The notes under the pieces were generated by a model. It was given only the letters and a program-made list of their open reading frames with translations, was not told the DNA's origin and searched no databases. A stretch of 37,606 bases of DNA, from positions 1-37,606 of the forward strand of contig CAZACC010000008.1 in assembly GCA_964483545.1 (NCBI GenBank), read 5' to 3'. Source of the stretch: JAAYYM01 sp964483545. Its GTDB lineage: Bacteria > Bacillota > Clostridia > Lachnospirales > Lachnospiraceae. The number at the start of each line of letters is the position of its first letter. The stretch's first letter is position 1. The position numbers and the translations under genes were made by a program. This document shows, piece by piece, positions 30,408 through 37,606 of the stretch.

Positions 30408-31703
30408 GTGAAGAAGAGTGTCATTAGGAGATATCGTCGTCTTAGTATCATTGCGGGAATTATGATGGGTAGCGTATTTCCTTTATTTTCCAGATTTTTC
30501 ATGATAGCCAAAACCCCAGAAGCAGAACTGTATTTTTCAATTGCCTGCGTCTTTGCAGGGGTTGTTGTGGGTGGAATTTCTTTTGGTATAGGAAAAGTTA
30601 CTTTGATTAGGACAATTTCCAGGCTTAATCAAGGGTTTCAACACATTAGTGAGGGCGATTTTACCTATGAGAGTGATCTAGATAGTCAGGATGCGATTGG
30701 TGAGCTTTCTGATAGTTTTAATGATATGAAAAGATCCCTTGAGCAGTTGATTTGTATGATAGCAGATAAGTCAATCATTATAGATGGTGTAGTTCATGAG
30801 AATGTGGACAGCCTAGGAGAATTCCATAATCGCATACAGGATATTGATCAATATGCAGGCGAGGTTTCCTCGGACATGAGGCAGGTATCTGATAATACGA
30901 GTGTATTACATACAGTTTCTTCGGAAATCGAGGAGGCGGTACAGATGATGTCAATCAAGGCGGGGAAAGGCAGTGAGATATCGGAGGGAATCTCTCAAAG
31001 AGCTCAAAAAGTCAAAGAAAGTGTTACTTCCTCCATTCAATCAGCAGAGAAAATTATAGAGAGCACGAGCAGACAACTGGAAGCCGCAATTGAGAATGCG
31101 CAGGTGATTGACGAAATCGGTCTTTTATTGACGTCTATCGTACAGATATCCTCCAAAACTAGTCTTCTTGCCTTGAATGCGAGTATAGAAGCAGGAAGAG
31201 CTGGAGAGGATGGGAAAGGATTTGCCGTAATTGCTAAGCAAATTCAAGAACTTTCGATGAGTACCTCACAAAATATACAAAAGATAGGTACTGTCGTTGA
31301 GGAGGTAACGGCAGCTGTAAAGGATTTGGTTCAAGGCTCGAAAGAGCTTCTGTCATATATTTCAGAGAATGTGAGTTATGAATATCAGGGGTTTTTACAA
31401 GTTGTAGATCAATATAGTGGAGATTCAAGTTCTATTAATGATATTGTAAGTGATTTTAGTGTGACCTCACAAAAGCTATCCGCAGTCGTGATGGATATAT
31501 TCCAACGAATTGAAGGTATAGCAGAATCTGCAGATAACAGTGCTGCGAAGGTGGACTTGATTTTCCAACAGGTGCAGGAGCTATCCAATGAATCTGTAGT
31601 ACTAGTAAACGAAACAGATTTGCTCAACGAAAGTTCTACTTCTTTAAAGGATGCAATTATTGGCTTTCACCTCAATGACGAGATTGAGACCCCTTCGATG
31701 TGA
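30408..31703 (+). CDS. Membrane methyl-accepting chemotaxis receptor without a large sensor domain
   Basis: The protein has 431 residues from GTG 30408, chosen because GGGGAGG (30396-30402) precedes it closely; ATG 30384 has no such site. Two membrane helices (about 10-30 and 40-60) are separated by only about ten residues, so there is almost no extracellular ligand domain. A HAMP domain (about 60-115, NQGFQHISEGDFTYE) and a signalling domain with LLALNASIEAGRAGEDGKG follow. The usual IEAARAGE reads IEAGRAGE here. It probably senses membrane or cytoplasmic state, or works with other receptors. Co-transcription with the phosphodiesterase is likely. Confidence 0.85.
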   Translation: MKKSVIRRYRRLSIIAGIMMGSVFPLFSRFFMIAKTPEAELYFSIACVFAGVVVGGISFGIGKVTLIRTISRLNQGFQHISEGDFTYESDLDSQDAIGELSDSFNDMKRSLEQLICMIADKSIIIDGVVHENVDSLGEFHNRIQDIDQYAGEVSSDMRQVSDNTSVLHTVSSEIEEAVQMMSIKAGKGSEISEGISQRAQKVKESVTSSIQSAEKIIESTSRQLEAAIENAQVIDEIGLLLTSIVQISSKTSLLALNASIEAGRAGEDGKGFAVIAKQIQELSMSTSQNIQKIGTVVEEVTAAVKDLVQGSKELLSYISENVSYEYQGFLQVVDQYSGDSSSINDIVSDFSVTSQKLSAVVMDIFQRIEGIAESADNSAAKVDLIFQQVQELSNESVVLVNETDLLNESSTSLKDAIIGFHLNDEIETPSM

Positions 31704-31713
31704 AGGGGTTTTG
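31689..31713 (+). terminator. Terminator overlapping the chemoreceptor stop codon
   Basis: ACCCCTTC (31689-31696) pairs with GAAGGGGT (31702-31709) around GATGT, followed by TTTGCTTT. The TGA stop (31701-31703) lies in the loop and stem, so coding sequence and terminator overlap. Confidence 0.8.
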
Positions 31714-31750
31714 CTTTATAGAAAAAATAGAATTATTCATGAATTTGCTC

Positions 31751-31777
31751 TAAAGTCCTCAAAGAATTGACCGATAA
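31751..31777 (+). promoter_or_regulatory. Sigma-D (sigma-28) promoter of the flgM operon
   Basis: TAAA (31751-31754), 16 bases, then CCGATAA (31771-31777) matches the Bacillus sigma-D consensus TAAA-N15-GCCGATAA, apart from A for the first G. It lies 54 bases before flgM, the anti-sigma factor gene, giving the usual feedback arrangement of late flagellar genes. Confidence 0.8.
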
Positions 31778-31831
31778 AGAATATATAGGATGAATAGATA
31801 TGTCCTAATATCCACGGAAGGAGGAACCGTT

Positions 31832-32119
31832 ATGCGTATAGAGGCATATAACCAAATTAACCAGATCTATAATACGAATCAATCAACGAAGGCCAATAAG
31901 ACTTCTAAGACCAATCCGTCTGATCAGGTGCAGATTTCAAGCATAGGAAAGGATATCCAGACCTTGAAACAGGCAGTTGCCGATTCTCCTGATATTAGAG
32001 AGGAATTGACAGCACCATTGAAGGAAAAGATCAATGCAGGCACATACAATGTCAGCAGTGAGTCCTTCGCAGACAAACTGATGAAGAAGTACAATGAGAG
32101 TGAGAACCTGAGTTTCTAA
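31832..32119 (+). CDS. flgM: Anti-sigma factor FlgM
   Basis: The protein has 95 residues from ATG 31832, behind GGAAGGAGG (31816-31824); an in-frame ATG at 31790 has no ribosome binding site. The N-terminus is polar and probably disordered (NQINQIYNTNQSTKANKTSK), with a SDQVQISSIGKDI segment typical of FlgM. The C-terminus forms the sigma-binding helices (IREELTAPLKEKINAGTYNV, ESFADKLMKKY). FlgM holds the flagellar sigma factor inactive until the hook is complete and FlgM is exported. It is first in the operon and downstream of a promoter for that same sigma factor. Confidence 0.9.
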   Translation: MRIEAYNQINQIYNTNQSTKANKTSKTNPSDQVQISSIGKDIQTLKQAVADSPDIREELTAPLKEKINAGTYNVSSESFADKLMKKYNESENLSF

Positions 32120-32152
32120 ATAGATTAGAACCTGGGGAGTGGGGTAATTTTA

Positions 32153-32668
32153 GTGGCTAGTTTAATGGAAGAATTATTGACCGTTTTGGAATCAGAAAAT
32201 ACGGAATATGAGACTCTACTGGAATTATCAATGAAAAAGACCCCGATTATCGTGAGCGGGGACATTGTGGAACTTCAAAAAATCACGGATGAAGAACAAG
32301 ACGTTGTTAACAGAATCAGTCATTTTGATCAGAAGCGAGAGACGGTGACAAAAGACATCGCCAACGTAATCAACAAGGATGTTGAGACTTTGAAGCTTTC
32401 AACCTTGATTCATTTGCTTGACAGACAACCAAAGGAACAGGCAAGACTGGCTGCAGTCAGTGACAAGCTGCAGGACACGGTACGCCGAATTAAAAAAGTG
32501 AACGACCAGAATGCAGCGCTCATCAAACAGGCACTGGAACTGGTGTCCTTTGATATGAATCTGATACAGGCAATGAAGCAGGCACCAGAAACAGCAAACT
32601 ATGACAGAGGAGCTGCCAATACAGGCGGAACTCTTGGATCATTCAGCGGTTTCGATGCAAAACAGTAG
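32153..32668 (+). CDS. flgN: Flagellar export chaperone FlgN
   Basis: The protein has 171 residues, mostly long amphipathic helices (MEELLTVLESENTEYETLLE, KKTPIIVSGDIVELQKITDE) as in the FlgN family, which binds the C-termini of FlgK and FlgL and carries them to the export gate. It begins at GTG 32153 after GGGGAGTGGGG (32134-32144). The tail (NTGGTLGSFSGFDAKQ) is flexible. Its place between flgM and flgK is the standard order in Clostridia and Bacillus and strongly supports the call. Confidence 0.85.
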   Translation: MASLMEELLTVLESENTEYETLLELSMKKTPIIVSGDIVELQKITDEEQDVVNRISHFDQKRETVTKDIANVINKDVETLKLSTLIHLLDRQPKEQARLAAVSDKLQDTVRRIKKVNDQNAALIKQALELVSFDMNLIQAMKQAPETANYDRGAANTGGTLGSFSGFDAKQ

Positions 32669-32694
32669 AAAAAGTCCGCAGACGAGGTGATAGC

Positions 32695-34326
32695 ATGCCG
32701 TTAATGGGAAGCTTATACGTTGGAGCATCAGGCTTACAGACAAGTCAGAATGCACTGAATACAACTTCACACAACTTATCCAATCTGGATACGGTAGGCT
32801 ATGTCAGACAGCAGGTATTGCTTGGCGACCGGACCTATAGTCATGTTGGAAACAGTTCTATCAGCTCACAGCAGGTAGGATTGGGCGTTAACTATGAAAA
32901 GGTAAGACAGGTCAGAGATTTTTTCTTGGATCAGACCTATCGAGAGGAAAAAGGAAGAGCGGCATTTTACGAGACTTCATATGATGTCATCAATGAGATT
33001 GAGACACTATTTGGAGAGATGGAAGGTGTGGCTTTTCAAACGTCGCTTTCGGATTTATGGACGGCCGTACAAGAATTGCAAAAGGATCCCTCGAGCACAG
33101 TGGTGCAAGGGCAGCTCGTATCAAAGGCTGCAAGTTTTATTGAGAGAGCCAATTCTGTGTATAGCGGTCTTTCTTCATATCAAAGTACTTTAAACAACGA
33201 AGTCAAGGGCGTCGTTGATACCATCAATAAATACGGTGATCAGATTAATGCCCTAAATGAACAGATCAGAAAACTGGAGGTCGGTTCAGAAGAAGCAAAC
33301 GACCTGAGAGATCAGAGAAACCAGCTACTGGACGAACTGTCAGGTTATGCAAATATATCGTACAATGAGGATCTGGAGGGAGTCGTATCTGTCAAGATCG
33401 AAGGTTCGATCTTCGTAGCCAGAGACCGAGTCTATACAATTGGCACCATTATGGATCCTGGAACAGGCTTCTATACCCCAGTATGGCCACAGGACTCAGA
33501 CACACCAGTATTTGACCTGACCAAAGAAATATCATCCTATCTGGACAGTGATATTGGAAAGCTCAAGGCGCTCGTACTGGCGAGAGGTGATCATGCAGCG
33601 GACTATTCAGATATGGATGACAAGGGCACATACGAAAGAGATATCCAGCCATCCTTGCTCATGAACATTCAGGCTGAATTTGACAACCTAATCCATGGTG
33701 TCGTGACAGCGATGAATAATGTGCTGTGCGAGGAAACCAATCCGGATACGACATTGCCAACCTATGATACTGCTGAGGATTGTCCTTATGAACTGTTTGT
33801 CAGACTGGGAACAGCACGATACAAAGAGGTAACCGACCCAACAGACCCTGATTATGGAAAGTATAAATATGTAGCAGAAGACACCAGTGGCAGCCCCTCC
33901 AACATATCTTCGATGTATACTTCGAATAACCTGAAAATCAATCCGGATCTACTCAAGCAGGCATCTCTGCTCAGCTTTGTCAATGCCGACGGAACAGTTG
34001 ATAATACGAAGGCAAGTGCATTGGCACAGGCGTTTGACAATACATTTGATACATTGAATCCAATACTGGAGGCGCACCTGAATTTCAAGGATTACTATTC
34101 AGCTTTGATCGGACAGGTGGCGAATGAAGGGTCCGTATATAAAAATATTGCACAGACACAGTCCAAGACAGTTACTTCGGTAGATGATGCGAGAGAGGCC
34201 GTTATGGGTGTATCGTCAGACGAAGAACTGACTAACATGATCAAGTTCCAGAACGCATACAATGCATCCAGCCGCTATATTAACGTCATCAGCGATATGC
34301 TGCAAACATTGCTCAACTTAAAGTAG
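32695..34326 (+). CDS. flgK: Flagellar hook-associated protein 1 (FlgK), first copy
   Basis: The protein has 543 residues. The N-terminal D0 helix has GSLYVGASGLQTSQNALNTT and SHNLSNLDTVGYVRQQV, and the C-terminal helix has NMIKFQNAYNASSRYINVIS. These form the coiled coil that joins hook to filament. The middle (KELNEQIRKLEVGSEEANDL-like segment, then variable beta domains) is typical. GAGGTGATAGC (32682-32692) serves ATG 32695, 26 bases after flgN. It is secreted through the flagellar export system and forms the first junction zone. A longer FlgK-like paralogue follows 45 bases later. Confidence 0.92.
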   Translation: MPLMGSLYVGASGLQTSQNALNTTSHNLSNLDTVGYVRQQVLLGDRTYSHVGNSSISSQQVGLGVNYEKVRQVRDFFLDQTYREEKGRAAFYETSYDVINEIETLFGEMEGVAFQTSLSDLWTAVQELQKDPSSTVVQGQLVSKAASFIERANSVYSGLSSYQSTLNNEVKGVVDTINKYGDQINALNEQIRKLEVGSEEANDLRDQRNQLLDELSGYANISYNEDLEGVVSVKIEGSIFVARDRVYTIGTIMDPGTGFYTPVWPQDSDTPVFDLTKEISSYLDSDIGKLKALVLARGDHAADYSDMDDKGTYERDIQPSLLMNIQAEFDNLIHGVVTAMNNVLCEETNPDTTLPTYDTAEDCPYELFVRLGTARYKEVTDPTDPDYGKYKYVAEDTSGSPSNISSMYTSNNLKINPDLLKQASLLSFVNADGTVDNTKASALAQAFDNTFDTLNPILEAHLNFKDYYSALIGQVANEGSVYKNIAQTQSKTVTSVDDAREAVMGVSSDEELTNMIKFQNAYNASSRYINVISDMLQTLLNLK

Positions 34327-34371
34327 AAATATGACGATGAATAAAATAGACAATGGAAAGGAGTGACGCAG

Positions 34372-36192
34372 ATGCCATCAACATTTTTTGGGTTAAATAT
34401 TGCATATACAGGACTGACAAGTGCACAGGCATCAATCAATACGACTGGCAATAACATCTCAAACGTAGAGACCAAGGGCTACAGCCGCCAGGAAGCCATC
34501 CAGAAGGCAGCCGATGCTCTGCGCACCAATACAACCTACGGTATGGCTGGCGCGGGTGTACTGACGACTGCTATTCAGCAGATTAGAAATGTCTATTATG
34601 ATACAAAATACTGGAATAATAATGCCAATCAGGGTGAGTATGATATCCTGTCCTCCTATATGAAACAGGTTGAGAACTACTTTATGGAAAGTGAGACGGT
34701 GGATGGATTTACCGCTATCTATGATGATTTTTACAGTGCACTCGCTGAACTGAAGAAGAGCTCGGCAGATGAATCTGTTCGTGCACAGTTTATCGCATTT
34801 GCAAGCAACCTGACTACATATTTTAATGAGATGACAACAGACCTGACTAAGCTGCAGCAGGATGCAAATGCAGAGATCAAGAATAAAACTGATGAGATCA
34901 ATTCCATTGCTGCACAGGTAACGAATCTGAATAAACAGATCAACATTATAGAGATGACGGGTATCACGGCCAATGAACTGCGCGACGAAAGATCATTGCT
35001 GATTGATCAGCTGTCATTAGCTGTAGATGTAGAGGTCAAGGAAACTCCGATTTATAAGACAGAGAGCGGCGAAGGGCTGTCCGGAGCCAATAAGTACACA
35101 GTGAAGATTGCAGGTCAGACTTTGGTAGATGGATATGAGTATAATACTCTTAGATGTGTCGCCAGATCTGAAAAGGTAAATCAGTCTGATGCAGAGGGAC
35201 TTTATAACGTGGAGTGGTCCAATGGACTGCAGTTTAATCTGTATGGGGGCAGTCTAGGCGGTGAACTTAAGGGCTTGATTGAGATTAGAGACGGAAATAA
35301 TGAGGAATATTTTACGGGAAAAGTGACAGCAGCAAATACAAGTGGAACCAACCCCACAGCTACTGTAGAGGTTACAGATGACTGGCTGACAAATCTGGCA
35401 AAGACGACATTACCAGAGAACGGTCTGATCAACATCAATGGTTTTGAATTAGCATATGATAGCTGGTCTTATGATTCAGCTACACAGAGCTATACCTTTA
35501 ATCTGGCAGCAGGTACGAGTGTCACGGGCTTGGTAGGTCAGGACGCTGAAGTAGGCAGAGCCATTGACTATCAAGGCATTCCCTACTATCAGTCACAGAT
35601 GAATGAGTGGGTACGTACCTTTGCAGAAACGTTTAATAATATCGTGAAACAGGGACAGGATCTCGATGGTAATGATGCAGATGTTTTCTTTATGGCACAG
35701 AATATCACAGACAACAAAAATCCGTATAAATTCCGTGATGTTGGTCCGGTTACAGAGAGCGGAGGGGATACATATTATAAGCTGACAGCAGCCAGTTTTG
35801 CAGTATCAGATGAAATGGTAGCCAATTCTCGAAAGTTTGCAACAACTAAGAAAATCAGTGATGGTACAGATAAAAATGAGCTGGTGGATGAAATGCTGAA
35901 GGTCAAATCCGATCAGGATGTGATGTCCTTCCGAGGCTGTTCATCGGCAGAGTTCCTGCAATGTATCACAGCAGATATTGCACTGAATGCGAATAGCGCC
36001 AATACATTCCAGAGCAACTTCCAGAATATCTCGAATGCAATAACACAGCAAAGACTATCTGTATCAGGTGTAGATAATGATGAGGAAGCGCTGAATCTGG
36101 TGAAGTTTCAGAATGCGTATAATCTTTCATCCAAGATGATTCAAGTCATGACAGAAATTTATGACAAGCTGATTGAACAAACCGGAGTATAG
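34372..36192 (+). CDS. flgK: Flagellar hook-associated protein FlgK, second copy
   Basis: The protein has 606 residues from ATG 34372 (AAAGGAG at 34356-34362, 9 bases away); GTG 34363 is too close to that site. The N-terminus (TFFGLNIAYTGLTSAQASIN, TTGNNISNVETKGYSRQE) and C-terminus (NLVKFQNAYNLSSKMIQVMT) are clear FlgK termini. The middle differs from copy 1 and is longer, with a beta-rich stretch at about 260-400. ELRDERSLLIDQLS matches the DLRDQRNQLLDELS element of copy 1, so the two arose by duplication. Tandem FlgK genes recur in Lachnospiraceae. Possible roles are a two-layer junction or alternating surface forms; neither is shown here. Confidence 0.9.
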   Translation: MPSTFFGLNIAYTGLTSAQASINTTGNNISNVETKGYSRQEAIQKAADALRTNTTYGMAGAGVLTTAIQQIRNVYYDTKYWNNNANQGEYDILSSYMKQVENYFMESETVDGFTAIYDDFYSALAELKKSSADESVRAQFIAFASNLTTYFNEMTTDLTKLQQDANAEIKNKTDEINSIAAQVTNLNKQINIIEMTGITANELRDERSLLIDQLSLAVDVEVKETPIYKTESGEGLSGANKYTVKIAGQTLVDGYEYNTLRCVARSEKVNQSDAEGLYNVEWSNGLQFNLYGGSLGGELKGLIEIRDGNNEEYFTGKVTAANTSGTNPTATVEVTDDWLTNLAKTTLPENGLININGFELAYDSWSYDSATQSYTFNLAAGTSVTGLVGQDAEVGRAIDYQGIPYYQSQMNEWVRTFAETFNNIVKQGQDLDGNDADVFFMAQNITDNKNPYKFRDVGPVTESGGDTYYKLTAASFAVSDEMVANSRKFATTKKISDGTDKNELVDEMLKVKSDQDVMSFRGCSSAEFLQCITADIALNANSANTFQSNFQNISNAITQQRLSVSGVDNDEEALNLVKFQNAYNLSSKMIQVMTEIYDKLIEQTGV

Positions 36193-36294
36193 TATCAATC
36201 ATTGACCAGATGGTAGACAGGCAGCATGGAAGTCGCTTAGTCCCCTTGGCCGCAGCGATGCAGTACTGCAGCCGATGAAAAAGGAGGAAGAAAT

Positions 36295-37606
36295 ATGAGT
36301 ATGAGAGTTACCAACAAGATGATGACCAGTAATACAAACACCAATATTAACAATAATAAGGTATCTCTAGACAGATTGAATACACAAGTTTCAACACAAA
36401 AGAAAATTTCCAGACCCTCCGAGGATCCGGTCGTAGCCATCCGCGCACTGCGTCTACGCAGTAGCCTGAACGAAATCTCCCAGTTCTACGAGAAGAATAT
36501 TCCAGACGCAAGGTCTTGGTTGGAGGTTACAGAGTCTGCACTCAAGACGACTCAGGGTGCGATAGAGGATATGTATGAGTATTGTGTACAGGGTTCCAGC
36601 GATGATTTGACAGCTACAGACAGAGCGAAGGTACTGGCTAATCTAAAAGAGTTAAAGTCTCAGGTGTACGCATCAGGCGATGCGGACTATGCAGGCAGAA
36701 CCGTCTTTACAGGCTATAGAACAGGGGAAAGTCTAACATATAAAAAAGATACTGCACAGCAATTTGCGATTACCGAGGGATTTAATGCTGCAGATATTGA
36801 TACCATCAAGTATGTATCGCACAAGGTAGATGTATCTACCCTGGCTGCAACGCCACCGGCACCGACAGACAATGAGGTGCATAGAATTCGCCTTGCGTAT
36901 GATGAAATGGATGCAACAACGACACCATCTTCCATTGAATACAAAACACCATTTGCAAGTACAGATGTGACAAAGAATGGAACCGATTTTACAATTAGTG
37001 TAAATGGAACGACTTATGATATCACATACGATTCAGCTACTGATAAATATACTGCGGAGGTTGGAGGAGCTGTTCAAGGAGACTTCAAAAAAAACGACGA
37101 TGGAACCTTCACACTGCAGGATACAACAACCACAGCAACAACCGTGAACCTGACAGCAACTGGTGCACTGTTGAATGCATATGAGACCCATACAATTCCT
37201 GTCACAGCAGTTACACTGGCAGCTGGCGAAGATGCGGCATATATTCCAGTGGCTGGTAGCGTCAATTATATAGCAGAGACAGGAGAATTGATTCTGCGTG
37301 CCGATGCCTATGGAATATTGAGTCAACTCAAAAACATTCCTGGAACGGATACCATCGGATACACCTATGACAAGACCCAGTGGTCAGAGGGAGATCTGAG
37401 ACCGGAGCATTATTTTAACTGCGAGGATCGTTCTGATCCGACCAATTTAATCGACCATGTATATTCTGAGCAGATTATTGCCTACGATGTCAGCGTAAAC
37501 CAGAGCCTGAGGGTTAACACTCTTGCAGGTGAGGTTTATGATCACGACATTACCAGAGACATAGATGAGATGATCAATGCAACTCAGGCCGTGATCGATG
37601 CAGAGG
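36295..37606 (+). CDS. flgL: Flagellar hook-associated protein 3 (FlgL), partial at right edge
   Basis: At least 437 codons are open from ATG 36295, behind AAAGGAGGAAG (36280-36290); ATG 36301 is an alternative. The opening (SMRVTNKMMTSNTNTNINNN, LDRLNTQVSTQKKISRPSED, PVVAIRALRLRSSL) and the segment DYAGRTVFTGYRTGE are FlgL hallmarks. FlgL forms the second junction ring, between FlgK and flagellin. Typical FlgL is about 300 residues, so this one is already longer: a Thr- and Asn-rich beta domain (about 220-330, including TLQDTTTTATTVNL) is inserted, similar to variable surface domains. The C-terminal helix lies beyond the window. Confidence 0.92.
   Translation, partial: MSMRVTNKMMTSNTNTNINNNKVSLDRLNTQVSTQKKISRPSEDPVVAIRALRLRSSLNEISQFYEKNIPDARSWLEVTESALKTTQGAIEDMYEYCVQGSSDDLTATDRAKVLANLKELKSQVYASGDADYAGRTVFTGYRTGESLTYKKDTAQQFAITEGFNAADIDTIKYVSHKVDVSTLAATPPAPTDNEVHRIRLAYDEMDATTTPSSIEYKTPFASTDVTKNGTDFTISVNGTTYDITYDSATDKYTAEVGGAVQGDFKKNDDGTFTLQDTTTTATTVNLTATGALLNAYETHTIPVTAVTLAAGEDAAYIPVAGSVNYIAETGELILRADAYGILSQLKNIPGTDTIGYTYDKTQWSEGDLRPEHYFNCEDRSDPTNLIDHVYSEQIIAYDVSVNQSLRVNTLAGEVYDHDITRDIDEMINATQAVIDAE

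Noticed and set aside
36259..36270. 12-base palindrome TGCAGTACTGCA before flgL
   Set aside because: Short palindromes of this size are expected by chance, and it has no promoter context inside the operon.

Overview
The window looks like a low-GC, motile, anaerobic Firmicute, most likely Lachnospiraceae/Clostridia. The grounds are AGGAGG-type ribosome binding sites, TTGACA/TATAAT promoters, a sigma-D (sigma-28) type promoter before flgM, and a flgM-flgN-flgK-flgK'-flgL run. No tRNA, rRNA or CRISPR array was seen. One 100-N gap (3325-3424) is flanked by a 55-base exact duplication and is probably a scaffolding artefact that breaks a WYL-regulator gene.

Layout. Positions 1-5600 are accessory and partly decayed: the end of a GNAT acetyltransferase, two remnants of an AbiEi/AbiEii toxin-antitoxin locus cut off at a dispersed repeat, an AlbA_2/HATPase protein with a WYL regulator, a HIRAN-domain protein with a small EF-hand-like acidic protein, then about 1 kb of broken reading frames and repeats. 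Positions 5799-8282 hold a sulfur amino-acid operon (MetB/MetI-like plus MalY/PatB-like PLP enzymes) preceded by a palindrome resembling the streptococcal LysR-type MET-box. Positions 8494-12183 hold a DUF234-type ATPase, about 700 bases without an intact gene, and a two-gene unit ending in a HipA-like kinase.

Positions 12173-20983 look like a coherent imported transport island: a divergent AraC regulator, two half-size ABC transporters (ATGA-coupled), an MptD/Trep_Strep-type ECF S component, EcfT, a double-domain ECF ATPase and an MFS efflux protein. The ECF ATPase carries an in-frame TGA exactly at the last glycine of its first Walker A motif. This arrangement suggests regulated import of a metallophore or cofactor, but the substrate is not visible.

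Positions 21000-25075 are again accessory: a broken DUF4143-type ATPase, an unusual multidomain protein with sigma-region-4-like and helix-hairpin-helix parts, an ArsC/Spx-like protein, and a Fic protein with its own inhibitory motif. Positions 25175-28362 (minus strand) hold mntP, a soluble CZB-type chemoreceptor and ferritin. From 28594 to the end lie signalling and motility genes: a PAS-GGDEF-EAL protein with a degenerate GGDEF site, a membrane chemoreceptor, and the flagellar hook-filament junction operon, which runs off the right edge inside flgL.

All product names come from reading motifs and remembering families. No database search was run.
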